DNA of 64,000 nt from Zea mays (taxonomy: Eukaryota > Streptophyta > Magnoliopsida > Poales > Poaceae). Positions 10,733 through 22,655 of this stretch are shown in pieces. The DNA is taken from positions 181,137,825 to 181,201,824 of the forward strand of contig NC_050096.1 in assembly GCF_902167145.1 (NCBI RefSeq), read 5' to 3'. Positions within the stretch are counted from its first letter, which is position 1. The number at the start of each line of letters is the position of its first letter. The notes beneath the pieces are model-generated. The model was not told the origin of the DNA. It did not search any database and saw only the letters and a list, made by a program, of their open reading frames with translations. The position numbers and the translations under genes were made by a program.

Positions 10733-11130
10733 GAAGGCCTAGGTGTACAATGGGGGGTGTAGCAATGTGCTAACGTGTCTAGCAGAGGGAAGCCAGAGTC
10801 CTATGTACATGCCAACATGGCTGTCGGAGAGGTTTTGGCGCCCTGTTCATGTGATGTCGTGGCCGTCGGAGGAGCGCCTGAGCCCTGTAGGAGTATAGCT
10901 GTCGGAGCTGTCGGGTCCTTGCTGACGTCTCCTTGCTTCCGTAGGGGGCTGAGAACCACCGTCGTCATGGAGCACACGGGGTGCCATCATTACCTGTTTT
11001 ACCGGGGCGAGCCAGATGGGACGCCGGTCTTGTTCCCTATAGCCTGAGCTAGCTAGGGGTAGGGTAATGAGGCCCCCCCTGTGACGTGGTCGGTCCGAGC
11101 CTGAGGTCGGGTGAGGCGGTGACTCCTCCG

Positions 11131-11440
11131 AGGTCGAGGCTGAGTCCGAGCCCTGGGGTCGGGCGAGGCAGAGACCGTCTTCCGAGGTCGAGGTGGAGTC
11201 CGAGCCCTGGGGTCGGGCGAGGTGGAGACCGTCTTCCGGAGTCGAGGTTGAGTCCGAGCCCTGGGGTCGGGCGAGGCGGAGACCGTCTTCCGGAGTCGAG
11301 GTTGAGTCCGAGCCCTGGGGTCGGGCGAGGCGGAGACCGTCTTCCAGAGTCGAGGTTGAGTCCGAGCCCTGGGGTCGGGCGAGGTGGAGACCGTCTTCCA
11401 GAGTCGAGGTTGAGTCCGAGCCCTGGGGTCGGGCGAGGCG
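11131..11440. repeat. 54-bp tandem repeat in Huck-like 3' LTR, about 6 copies
   Basis: The unit contains 'gagtccgagccctggggtc' and 'gggcgaggcggagaccgtc'. The period is 54 bp, a multiple of three, so long frames stay open on both strands without coding meaning. The units are nearly identical. The partner LTR has about three more units. Confidence 0.9.
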
Positions 11441-12693
11441 GAGCTTCCTATGGCGCCTGAGGCCGGACTTGATGGCTGTCAGCCTCACCCTGACGGGTGG
11501 CACATCAGTCGGAGCAGCGCAGGCGACGCTGTTTTCTTGTCAGATCAGCCAGTGGAGGGGCGAAGTGACTGCGGTCACTTCGGCTCTATTGACCGAAGAG
11601 CGTGCGTCAGGATAAGGTGCCAGGCAATCCTTGCATTGAATGCTTCTGCGATCTGGTCGGCTGGTGAGGCGATCTGGCCAAGGTTGCTTCTCTGCGAAGC
11701 CTGCCCGAGCTGGACCTCGGGCGAGTCGAAGGTGCGCCTGTTGCTTGAGGGGACCCTCGGGCGAGACGTGAATCCTCCTGGGTCGGCTGTCTTTGCCCGA
11801 GGCTGGGCTCGGGCGAGGCGAGATCGTGTCCCTTGAGTGGACGGAGCCTTGACCTGGATTGCGCCCATCAGGCCTTTGCAGCTTTATGCTGATGGGGGTT
11901 ACCAGCTGAGATTAGGAGTCTTGGGGGTACCCTAATTATGGTCCCCGATAGTAGCCCCCGAGCCTCGAAGGGAGTGTTGGTACTCGCTTGGAGGCTTTTG
12001 TCGCACTTTTTTGCAAGGGGACCGACCTTTCTCGATTGCATTTCGTTCCGGTGGGTGCGCGCGAGCGCACCCGCCGGGTGTAGCCCCTGAGGCCTCGTAG
12101 GAGTGGTTTGACTCCTCCGAGGTCTTAGCGCGTTTCATGATGCCTCGGCCGGTCTGGTTGTTCCCTCATGCGAACTGGTCGTAGCCCGGGTGCATAGTCA
12201 GGTTCCAAGTTCTCGAGCTGGTATGTTGACGCCGTCAACGATTTGGCCAGAGCCGGGTTTGCGAGAGCAGCCCCCGAGCCTCCGCACAGAGCGAGAGGAC
12301 GGTCAAGGACTAACTCGGCTTTTATCATACGCCCCTTCGTCGCCTTTCCGCAAGGAGGAGTGGGGGGGGGGGGAAAGCGCCATGTTGCCCTCGGAGGGCG
12401 CCAAACATGGTGTCTCCAGTGAGTTGCTAACGGGTGATCCGAGTGGACGCCTGTGCCCCGTTCGATAAGGGTCGGCTAGTGGCCCAGAGGCGCGCTCCAA
12501 AAGTACCTACAGGTGATTTGCCGGACCCGGTCCCGTTTGATAGGGTCCGAGGGCTCGATGCCTCCCTCTGATGGGATTTCATTATAGAATCGCTCCTGCT
12601 GGTCTCAGAAATGTCCTAGGGTACCTCGGGAGCGTAGCCCGAGCCTTGGCCATGTATCGGACGTACCTAGAGTCATCCCTCGCTCTGCGTGTT

Positions 12694-12924
12694 CTGAGGC
12701 GGCTGTCGAACCCTTCGGGGGGGCCAGCCTTTGAACCCCTGATCAGTAGTGGGCGCGGAGCCCGAGTGGCCTGAGGCGGCTGTCGAACCCTTCCGAGGGG
12801 CCAGCCTTCGAACATCTGACTAGTAGTGGGTGCGGAGCCCGAGTGCTCTGAGGCGGCTGTCAAACCCTTCCAAGGGGCCAGCCTTCGAACCTTTGATCAG
12901 TAGGGGGGCTCGGGGCCCACTTCC
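12694..12924. repeat. 77-bp tandem repeat in Huck-like 3' region, 3 copies
   Basis: Units start 'ctgaggcggctgtc' at 12694, 12771 and 12848. Each contains 'gggccagccttcgaac' and 'ggagcccgagt', with modest divergence. The third is incomplete at its end. Confidence 0.85.
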
Positions 12925-14912
12925 TTCGCGGAGAAGGATCCCTTTCGGAGTATCCCCTTTCCCGGTCCCTGTAGCAAGAGAGAGAAAGGGGAAGAGAAAA
13001 AGGGATATGAAATTGAACGACGTGGTGTACCTTTTTTTGACGTGGTCATCATGGCGGAGGTGAAGCGTCGCCTGCTTCTCCTGCCAAAGGTGTCGCCTGC
13101 CCTGCCGCAGAGTTAATGCGACAGGACGAGTGTTTCGCGGGGCAGCCGTTGTGCGAGCCGTTCGAGGAACGGAACACGGGAGCGTCGTCTTCACGCCGTG
13201 GGAGAGGGCTCTCTCGCTGTCCCAGGAGGGGACGTGAGCCTGCATACGATTTGACTGCTGCTTTCGCCCGCCTGCCGCCGCCATTACTGCCGGCCCACTT
13301 TTGGCCTATCGACCGATGCGCCTTCTCCCTCGGCTGTCTGACCCGTGACCGATGTGCTCGGTTGGCACTGTTGGGCCATGCGCAAGGTCGCCTCGAGTCG
13401 CGGCACCAGTTCCGCAGTCGAGAAGGCGCGGTACTTGCGCAAGTGGCGGTGCAGTTTCTCGCACGTAGTAACCGGCACGCCGGTTACATGACGTGTGAGC
13501 CTGGGCCTCCATGCTGGACGCGTCGAAGTCAAAGAGGTGCATCCCCTTGGTGCAGTTGCATGCCGCCTGCATGGTGGTCCGCCCTTTCGCCCGCTGGTTT
13601 AGGCGAAGATGGAGGAGCGCTTGTAACCGCTGGACAGTTATGCGCTCCGCGCGTGGCGGTTTGGCTTCTTATGTCCTGGGCCAGCTCGCATGACGCGTGG
13701 GACCCAGCCCCCTTGTCGTAGGGGGAGGACCTTGGAGCGTGTTGGTGAAGACTTAGTCCATGACGTCTGAGGACGCTAGTGAGGAGAGTCGCCTTTAAAA
13801 AGGGGGCGACCCCCTTGGATGGCAGCCATGCCTTCGCACTCCCCTCATGCATCACGTCCTTCCACCTTCCGAGCCCCCGGATGGGGAGCACCCGCGTCGC
13901 TTCCGTCTTGCTGTCGTTGGAGGAGCGCAACTTCGCGGAAGTTGGTACCTTTCAGCCATCGCTCGGCTTCAACGATTTTCATCAGGCAGCCCGGCTGCAT
14001 CCCCTCGCCGATGGTCACCCAAGACGGTGACCACCAGTTTGATGGTGGGGAGAAGCAAGCCGGGCTGCGACCTCTGCCCCGCCCTCAGCTTCAAGGATCT
14101 TCATCATCCTTGCTGGGGAGGAGGGCGAGGCGAGCCGGGGCTTGCCTTCGCGTGGGCTGGCGTCCCGCTTCTTCCTCCGGTTTCTAGGGGTGGAAACCAT
14201 CCTCCAGCTCTGCGGAGGAGGCGCCCTCCAGCCGTGCCGGGGAAGGTGAACTGCTGCTGCCCAGTCCAGGGTGCAGCATTCCGCCCTTTGTCTGGGTGAC
14301 GGTGGCTAGCCACACCGGGGGGTCTCACAACACGTCGTACACCGCGAGGGCGGTACTCGTGTTCTAGGACGGTCCCATTCTCGTTTTCGTGGCGAGGACG
14401 GGAGTGAGGACCTGCCGGTGCGCTTTGGGGCAGCCGTCGCCCGCTGGTGCGGTGTTGGTGGGCAGGTGGATGCCACCGCCGGTGCTGAGGTGGTGGCAGC
14501 TGGAGAAAGCTTCTCCACCGACAAGACCGTCAGCGCCACCCGCGGACCGACCTCCGGCTCTTTGGCTTTAATGTCTAGTTCTCGTCCCTCGAGTGGGGAC
14601 GCGAACGAGAGCCTTCCAGCGGTAGCGTCCGTCCTGGGACCATCGCTGCTGCTGCAGAGGTCGCTGGCGAGTCACCCGGAGTTTGTCGTCCCGCAGGCTC
14701 TCTGATGTGGAGGTTGTTCATACCCACGGGAGTGGAACCGGAGTTCCGTCTGTAATGGCACCTTGAGTGCCAGTGTTTGTTCATTATGGCTGTCGGGGCC
14801 TGAACATCAAGGTATTTGAGCGTAATACCGTGTTTTTCCTCATTTCGAGCACTAGGACTCGCCTGTCGGCTAGCTGAACCGCTTAACCAAGTGTGAGTTG
14901 CCATGTGTGGAA

Positions 14913-14979
14913 GGTGACGAGTGAGGTATCCGTATCCCGGAGGCGTAGGAGTCCCTCGGCTCGGTCGGCCTTGCCGCCC
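14913..14979. repeat. Dispersed Huck 3'-region repeat, copy 1
   Basis: 'gtgaggtatccgtatcccgg' and 'gtccctcggctcggtcggcc' occur here and again at 24534-24600 and 24749-24820. Looser similarity extends about 100 bp upstream ('tttcgag...aggact'). Element F inserted just after this copy. Confidence 0.75.
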
Positions 14980-15574
14980 AAGGCTTCTCTTGCTGAGAGC
15001 ACCTAGAGGGGGGGTGAATAGGTGATCTTGTAAAACTTGAAACTTAATCCAACAAAACTTGATTAGGAGTTAGCACAATAAGGCCAAGTGGCTAGAGAGG
15101 AGTTCTCTTGTGAGACACAATAAACACAGTAAGGACAAGCACAAGAGACACGAGGATTTATCCCGTGGTTCGGCCAAGTACAAAACTTGCCTACTCCACG
15201 TTGTGGCGTCCCAACGGACGAGAGTTGCACTCAACTCCTCTCAAGCGATCCAATGATCAACTTGAATACCACGGTGATCTTCTTTACTTTACTCTTTCCC
15301 GTTTGCGAGGAATCTCCACAACTTGGAGTCTCTCGCCCTTATAATAAGAATCAAAATGAAGCACTAGAGTAAGGGAGGGAAGCGACACACTCAAAACCAC
15401 AACAAATACGCACACACAAGATCAAGACTTGAGCTCAACACAATATCTCAATGTTCTCACTAGAACGGAGCTCAAATCACTAAGAATGTCGAACAAGTGC
15501 GCAAGAATGAAGTGTGAGTGATCAACAATGCTCAAAGGATGCTTGGTGTACTCCTTCATGCGCTTAGGGGTCCC

Positions 15575-15581
15575 TTTTATA
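15575..15581 (-). promoter_or_regulatory. TATA box in element F 3' LTR
   Basis: On the minus strand, tataaaa in 'ggggctataaaaggg', next to the palindrome array. Confidence 0.6.
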
Positions 15582-15639
15582 GCCCCAAGGCAGCTAGGAG
15601 CCGTTGAGAGCATTCCAGGAAGGCAATTTTTGCCTTCTG

Positions 15640-15985
15640 TCGCCTGGCGCACCGGACAGTCCGGTGAACCACCAGACACTGTCCGGTGCGGACTTCTTTC
15701 ATTCTTTGGCGAAGCCGACCGTTGGAGTTTCAGAGCCGTTGGCGCACCGGACACTGTCCGGTGCACACCGGACAGTCCGGTGCCCCCTTCTGACCGTTGG
15801 CTCTGCCACGCGTCGCGCACGGATTACGCGGCCGACCGTTGGCCCGGCCGACTGTTGGCTCATCGGACAGTCCGGTGAATTTTAGCCGTACGCCGCCGAC
15901 GAAGTCCCGAGAGCAGCTAGTTGACAGACGCCAGCCTGCACCACCGGACACTGTCCGGTGCACCACCGGACAGTCCAGTGCACCC
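15640..15985. repeat. Palindrome array in element F 3' LTR
   Basis: Repeated CACCGGACAGTCCGGTG and CACCGGACACTGTCCGGTG variants. They mirror the array in the 5' LTR at about 23310-23670. Confidence 0.75.
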
Positions 15986-16222
15986 AGACTGAGCAGACTC
16001 TTGGCTGCTTCGATCCAAGCTTCTTCAATTATATTTTCTCTGATTCTAGCACTTAGACAAACATGTTAGTACACGAAAACCGATGTACTAAGTCTAGAAT
16101 CATACCTTTGTATTGACTTGCACCTTATCCACCATTTGACATAGTTTATCATTTAAGCACTTGTGTTGGACACTAAATCACCAAAATACTTAGAAATGGC
16201 CCAAGGGCACATTTCCCTTACA

Positions 16223-17009
16223 ATCTCCCCCTTTTTGGTGATTTATGCCAACACAACATAAAACAACTAAAAGAAGTGCAACATCAATTCAAATGAGAAC
16301 ACAAATTTGTTTTGAATCAGATTTGGCATATTTGGATCATTCTTTGCCACCACTTGGTTTGTTTTTGAAAATCAAACTCAATTTCCTATCTCTAAGTCAA
16401 ATACACTTGTTGATGCATAGAGAAAGATATTCCAAGAGAAATTGATCAAAGATTTCAAAACCTCCCCCTTTTTTCCATAATCAACCATTCTCCCCACAAG
16501 ATGCCAACTTTTGACAAAAGAGTCAATAAGAGATTTTTGACAAACCAAAAGCTCTATTCTACTATTTTCAAAATTCTCAAGTGGTAGCTGATCCATTTAT
16601 TGCTTTGGCCTTATTTTCTCCCCCTTTGGCATCAAGCACCAAAACAGGATCAATCTTGGCCCTTAAACCCCATTGCCTCACCAAAATCTTCAAATAGGAG
16701 TACAAAGGCAATAGGGATATTGAGATGAACTTGGAGTAAGTTACCCTCTCATCAGAGTGCAGTGGAAGTCTTGTATGGTCCAAGTCCACCTTTTCCCTTT
16801 CAATCCACCTTTGAGACTAAATCAAGCAAACTCAAGCACACGGTTAGTCTCAAAGGGTCAAGTTGTAGCACATCTCCCCCTAAATATGTGCATCACTCAC
16901 ACATGGACTTTTGAGGTCCGGGGAGTGTTTGTACAACTTGAGCACCATAAATAAACAATAACATGCATAAGGAACATGATCAAAGGCATGAACACATGTA
17001 TGCTATAAA
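16223..17009 (-). other. 3' untranslated region of element F
   Basis: No gene is visible. The polypurine tract (minus strand ccaaaaagggggagatt) abuts the LTR at 16223-16239. Further purine runs on the minus strand lie near 16465-16475, 16616-16627 and 16874-16886. It is collinear with 7064-7835 in element B. Confidence 0.65.
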
Positions 17010-20000
17010 TCAATCCAAGTTCCGCGAATCTAAGACATTTAGCTCACTATGCAGCCTGCAAAAGGTCGACTCATCTAAAGGCTTGGTAAAGATATCAGCT
17101 AGCTGGTTCTCGGTGCTAACATAGAACACTTTGATATCTCCCTTTTGCTGGTGGTCTCTCAAAAAGTGATGCCGGATGTCAATGTGCTTTGTGCGGCTGT
17201 GCTCAACGGGGTTATCCGCCATGCGGATAGCACTCTAATTATCACATAGGAGTGGGACTTTGCTCAGATTGTAGCCAAAGTCCCTGAGGGTTTGCCTCAT
17301 CCAAAGTAATTGCGCGCAACACTGTCCTGCGGCAACATACTCGACCTCAGCGGTGGATAGGGCAATAGAGGTTTGTTTCTTAGAACTCCACGACACTAGG
17401 GACCTTCCTAAGAATTGGCACGTCCCCGATGTGCTCTTCCTATCGACCTTACATCCAGCATAGTCGGAGTCTGAATATCCAATTAAGTCAAAGGTAGACC
17501 CCTTTGGATACCAGATCCCGAAGCAAGGCGTAGCAACTAAATATCTAAGAATCCGCTTCACGGCCACTAAGTGACACTCCCTTGGATCGGATTGAAATCT
17601 AGCACACATGCATACGCTAAGCATAATATCTGGTCTACTAGCACATAAATAAAGTAAGGACCCTATCATAGACCGGTATGCCTTTTGATCAACGGACTTA
17701 CCTCCTTTGTTGAGGTCGGTGTGTCCGTCAGTTCCCATTGGAGTCTTTGCGGGCTTGGCATCCTTCATCCCAAACCGCTTGATCAAGTCTTGCGTGTACT
17801 TCGTTTGGGAGATGAAGGTCCCATCCTTAAGTTGCTTCACTTGGAACCCAAGGAAATAGCTTAACTCGCCCATCATCGACATCTCAAACTTTTGAGTCAT
17901 CACCCTGCTAAACTCTTCACAAGACTTTTGGTTAGTAGAACCAAATATTATGTCATCGACATAAATTTGGCACACAAATAAATCACCATCACAAGTCTTA
18001 GTGAATAACGTTGGATCGGCTTTCCCAACCTTGAAAGCATTAGCAATTAAAAAGTCTCTAAGGAACCATGCTCTTGGGGCTTGCTTAAGTCCATAGAGCG
18101 TCTTAGAGAACTTACACACGTGGTCGGGGTACCGTTCATCCTCGAAGCCAGGGGGTTGCTCTACGTACACCTCCTCCTTGATTGGCCCGTTGAGGAAAGC
18201 GCTCTTCACATCCATTTGGAACAACCTGAAAGAATGGTGAGTAGCATAGGCTAACAATATGCGAATTGACTCTAGCCTAGCCACAGGAGCAAAAGTCTCC
18301 TCAAAGTCCAAACCTGCGACTTGGGCATAACCTTTTGCCACAAGTCGTGCCTTGTTCCTTGTCATCACCCCGTGCTCGTCTTGTTTGTTGCGGAACACCC
18401 ACTTGGTTCCTACAACATTTTCCTTGGGACGAGGCACCAGTGTCCAAACTTCATTTCTCTTGAAGTTGTTGAGCTCTTCCTGCATGGCCAACACCCAGTC
18501 CGGATCTAGCAAGGCCTCTTCTACCCTGAAAGGCTGAATAGAAGAGACAAAGGAGTAATGCTCACAAAAATTAACTAATCTAGAACGAGTAGTTACTCCC
18601 TTGCTAATGTCACCCAAAATTTGGTCGACGGGATGATTCCTTTGAATCATCGCTCGAACTTGAGTTGGAGGGGACTGGGGTGCTTCTTCCTCTTCAACTT
18701 GGACATCCTGTGCTCCCCCTTGATCACATGCCTCCTCTTGATGAACCTGTTCATCGTCTTGAGTTGGGGGATACACCATTGTTGAGGAAGAAGGTTGACC
18801 TTGCTCCTTTTGTTCATGTGGTCGTACATCACCAATCGCCATGGTACGTATTGTGGCCGTCGGAACATCTTCTTCATCTACATCATCAAGATCAACAACT
18901 TGCTCTCTTTGAGAGCCATTAGTCTCATCAAATACAACGTCGCTAGAGACTTCAACCAAACCCGATGATTTGTTGAAGACCCTATACGCCTTTGTATTTG
19001 AGTCATAACCTAACAAAAACCCTTCTACAGCTTTGGGAGCAAACTTAGAGTTTCTACCTTTCTTTACAAGAATATAACATTTGCTTCGAAATACACGAAA
19101 GTAGGACACATTGGGTTTGTTACCGGTTAGAAGCTCATATGAAGTCTTCTTGAGGAGGCGATAAAGGTAGACCCGGTTGATGGCATGGCAAGCCGTGTTC
19201 ACGGCTTCCGACCAAAACCGCTCGGGGGTCTTGAACTCTCCAAGCATCGTCCTCGCCATGTCTATAAGCGTCCTGTTCTTCCTCTCTACCACACCATTTT
19301 GCTGTGGTGTGTAGGGAGCGGAGAACTCGTGCTTGATTCCTTCCTCCTCAAGGTACTCCTCCACTTGAAGGTTCTTGAACTCAGACCCGTTGTCGCTCCT
19401 TATCTTTTTCACCTTGAGCTCAAACTCATTTTGAGCCCTCCTTAGGAAGCGCTTGAGGGTCCCTTGGGTTTCAGATTTATCCTGCAAAAAGAATACCCAA
19501 GTGAAGCGGGAAAAGTCATCAACTATAACAAGACCATACTTACTTCCTCCTATGCTTAGATAGGCGACGGGTCCGAAGAGGTCCATATGAAGTAACTCCA
19601 GGGGTCTTGATGTTGTCATCACATTTTTGGCATGATGAGAGCTTCCCACCTGTTTACCTGCTTGACACGCTGCACAAGGTCTATCGTTTTCGAAAGTAAC
19701 ATTTGTTAGACCTATCACGTGTTCTCCCTTTAGAAGCTTGTGAAGGTTCTTCATCCCCACATGTGCTAAACGGCGATGCCACAGCCAGCCCATGCTAGTC
19801 TTAGCAATTAAGCATGCATCTAGACCGGCCTCCTCTTTTGCAAAATCAACTAAATAAAGTTTGCCGTCTAGTACACCCTTAAAAGCTAATGAACCATCAC
19901 TTCTTCTAAAGACAGACACATCTACATTTGTGAATAAACAGTTATATCCCATATTACACAGTTGACTCACAGACAACAAGTTATATCCAAGCGACTCAAC

Positions 20001-20210
20001 TAAGAACACATTAGAAATAGAGTGCTCGGATGAAATAGCAATTTTTCCTAACCCTTTCACCTTGCCTTGGTTCCCATCACCGAATATGATTGAATCTTGG
20101 GGATCCTTGTTCTTGACGTAGGAAGAGAACATCCTCTTTTCCCCCGTCATGTGGTTTGTGCATCCGCTGTCGATAATCCAGCTTGAGCCCCCGGATGCAT
20201 AAACCTGCAA
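17010..20210 (-). pseudogene. pol: Element F pol: protease, integrase, RT, RNase H
   Basis: From 20210 down the frame is open for 991 codons. The aspartic protease motif DSGC is at about residue 15. The integrase zinc finger is HRRLAH...CAACQ at about 145-182. The integrase core acids are at about 210 (HMDLFGP), 273 (RSDNG) and 309 (VVERKN). The RT follows with an intact YVDDIIFGS, then RNase H. A TAG at 17237-17235 replaces the Glu codon of CDNES. After it the last 70 codons continue in frame to 17010. The RT reads [11 protein letters not shown] where related copies read [13 protein letters not shown], a two-residue in-frame loss. Pol lies in the +1 frame relative to gag. It would need only a few changes from a working ancestor, so this is a young copy. 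Confidence 0.92.
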
Positions 20211-20217
20211 GGCAAAT

Positions 20218-22605
20218 TTAGGCTTGGGTCTTAGGTACCCAACTCATGTTGGGTCCTACAAGGTTAGTTACAATAGTCTTAGGGACCCAAATGCAAGTCT
20301 TGTCTCCCTTACATTTGGCCCCTAATTTTCTAGCAATTACCTTCTTATCCTTTCTACAAATAGCAAAGGAAGCATTGCAAGCATAATAAGTTGTAGAAGG
20401 TTCATTCATTACTTTCCTAGGAACATGAACAATATTTCTTCTAGGTATATGATGAACAACATTTTTCCTAGTCAAATTTTTATAATGCATAATAGAAGAA
20501 CTAGAAGCAATCATGGCATGAGAATTAAAAGCATCATAACTTCTATAAACATTCCTAGAATGTCTCCTATCATGATACATGAAAGCATGGTTCTTTTGAG
20601 CACTACTAGCCATAGGGGCCTTCCCTTTCTCCTTGGCGGAGGTGGAAACCTTATGGCTTGTTAAGTTCTTGACTTCCCTCTTGAAGCCAAGACCATCCTT
20701 AACTGAGGGGTGTCTACCAATCGTGTAGGCATCCCTTGCAAATTTTAGTTTGTCATATTCACTCTTGCTAGTCTTAAGTTGGGCATTAAGACTAGCCACT
20801 TCATCATTCAAGTTAGAAATTGAAACTAGATGTTCACTACAAGCATCAACCTTAAAATCTTTGCACCTATTGCAAATTGCAACATGTTCTACACAAGATG
20901 TTGATTTATTAGCTATTTCTAACTTAGCATTCAAATCATCATTTATGCTCTTTAAGCTAGAAATAGAGTCACGACATGTAGACAATTCACAAGAAAGCAT
21001 TTCATTTCTTTTAATTTCCAGAGCAAGGGATTTTTGTGCCTCTACAAACTTATCATGTTCTTCATACAAGAGATCCTCTTGCTTTTCTAATAACCTATTC
21101 TTATCATTCAAGGCATCAATTAATTCATTAATTTTATCAACCTTAGTTCTATCTAGGCCCTTGAATAAACATGAGTAGTCTATTTCATCATCGCTAGATT
21201 CTTCATCACTTGAGGAAGCGTAAGTTCTAGTATTATGAGTGCTTACCTTCTTTTCCCTTGCCATGAGGCAGGTGTGATGCTCGTTGGGGAAGAGGGCCGA
21301 CTTGTTGAAGGCGGTGGCGGCGAGTCCTTCGTTGTCGGAGTCGGACGACGAACAATCCGAGTCCCACTCCTTGCCAAGGTGTGCCTCGCCCTTAGCCTTC
21401 TTGTAAGACTTCTTCTTTTCCCTCTTGTTCCCTTGTTCCTGGTCACTATCGTTATCGGGACAATTAGCGATAAAATGACCAATCTTACCACATTTGAAGC
21501 ATGAGCGCTTCCCCTTCGTCTTGGTCTTGTTGGGATGCTCCTTGCGACCCCTTAGCGCCGTCTTGAAACGCTTGATGATGAGGGCCATTTCTTCATCATT
21601 AAGTCCGGCCACCTCAACTTGCGCCACCTTGCTAGGTAGCGCCTCCTTGCTCCTCGTTGCCTTGAGAGCAATAGTTTGAGGCTCTTGGATTGGGCCATTC
21701 AATGCATCATCAACATATCTAGCCTCCTTGATCATCATCTGCCCGCTTACGAACTTTCCAAGTATCTCCTCGGGCGTCATCTTGGTGTATCTAGGATTCT
21801 CACGAATATTGTTCACAAGATGTGGATCAAGGACAGTAAAGGACCTTAGCATTAGGCAGACGACATCGTGGTCCGTCCATCGCGTGCTTCCATAGCTCCT
21901 TATTTTGTTGACGAGGGTCTTTAGCCGGTTGTATGTTTGGGTTGGCTCCTCGCCCCTGATCATTGCGAATCTCCCCAATTCGCCCTCCACCAACTCCATT
22001 TTGGTGAGCATGGTGACGTCGTTCCCCTCATGTGAGATCTTGAGGGTGTCCCAAATCTACTTGGCGTTATCCAAGCCGCTCACCTTATGGTATTCATCCC
22101 TGCATAATGAAGCTAGAAGAACAGTAGTAGCTTGTGCATTTTTGTGAATTTGCTCATTAATGAACATGGGACTATCCGTACTATCAAAGTGCATTCCATT
22201 TTCTACTATCTCCCATATACTTGGATGGAGAGAGAACAAGTGGCTACGCATTTTGTGACTCCAAAATCCGTAGTCCTCTCCATCAAAGTGAGGAGGTTTA
22301 CCAAGTGGAATGGAGAGTAAATGAGCATTGGTACTTTGAGGAATACGAGAGTAATCGAAAGAAAAATTAGAGTTGACCGTCTTCTTTTTCTCGTAGTCGT
22401 TGTCGTCGTTGTCCTTTTGGGAAGAAGAGGACTCGTCGCTGTCATCATAGTAGACGATCTCCTTGATGCGCCTCGTTTTCTTCTTCCTCCCGTCTTTTCT
22501 TTTGTGACTCACGCCCGAGTCAGTAGGCTTGTCATCCTTTGGATCATTGACGAAGGACTCCTTCTCCTTATCATTGACCACCATCCCCTTGCCCTCAGGA
22601 TCCAT
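20218..22605 (-). pseudogene. gag: Element F gag
   Basis: From the ATG at 22605 the frame runs to the TAA at 20220-20218, interrupted only by a TAG at about 22059-22057 (AK*IWDTL, a Gln codon in relatives). The N-terminal part has a Lys/Asp/Ser-rich region and the LPHFDGEDY-type block common to Opie/Ji gag (LGKPPHFDGEDYGFW). A UBN2-like gag core follows. The zinc knuckle is CFKCGKIGHFIANC. A long coiled-coil region then leads to a C-terminal WVPKTQA stop. Gag would form the cytoplasmic virus-like particle. The stop is followed at once by the pol frame, shifted by +1, as in element G. Confidence 0.9.
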
Positions 22606-22640
22606 CTCTTCGAGCGATTAGTCCCTCACGTGAAGAGAAC

Positions 22641-22653
22641 GACTCTGATACCA
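22641..22653 (-). other. Primer-binding site of element F
   Basis: On the minus strand, TGGTATCAGAGTC, two bases inside the 5' LTR. It matches the initiator-tRNA-Met type site of plant Copia elements. Confidence 0.85.
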
Positions 22654-22655
22654 AT

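Larger units (their letters stand above)
10453..11950 (-). repeat. 3' LTR of element E (Huck-like)
   Basis: This 1498-bp LTR reads tgtcggcgtttcgacc at its left edge and ggtccccgata at its right edge; the last is a mutated aca. In element sense a TATA box lies at 10732-10726. It contains about six 54-bp tandem units at 11131-11440. The 5' LTR has about nine units, which accounts for its greater length. Confidence 0.88.
11951..14993 (-). other. Huck-like 3' non-coding region, distal part
   Basis: This GC-rich stretch lies between the 3' LTR and element F. At 11951-11972 the minus strand ends cgggggctac, a polypurine tract abutting the LTR. A 77-bp tandem repeat lies at 12694-12924. On the plus strand, 'gcctttaaaaagggggcgac' at 13791-13810 looks like a weak TATA-type promoter antisense to the element. 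Open frames here (for example 13116-13721 and 13819-14299) are Arg/Pro/Ala/Ser-rich and overlap in several frames. I recognise no domain. Confidence 0.6.
14994..16222 (-). repeat. 3' LTR of element F
   Basis: Reads tgagagcacctagagggg at its left edge and tttcccttaca at its right edge; the partner LTR ends ttcccttTCA. A palindrome array lies at about 15640-15985 and a TATA box at 15581-15575 on the minus strand. It is about 24 bp shorter than the 5' LTR, in part because one palindrome copy is missing near 15865. Confidence 0.9.

Noticed and set aside
11131..11440. CRISPR-like look of evenly spaced repeats
   Set aside because: The units are head-to-tail without unique spacers, in a plant LTR.
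10847..11503. Long repetitive open frames on both strands across the Huck-like LTRs (also 40789-41406)
   Set aside because: The 54-bp unit is a multiple of three, so frames stay open by repetition. They lie in an LTR and have no domain.
13116..13721. 201-residue frame in the Huck-like 3' region
   Set aside because: GC-rich DNA gives open frames in several phases here. There is no conserved motif.
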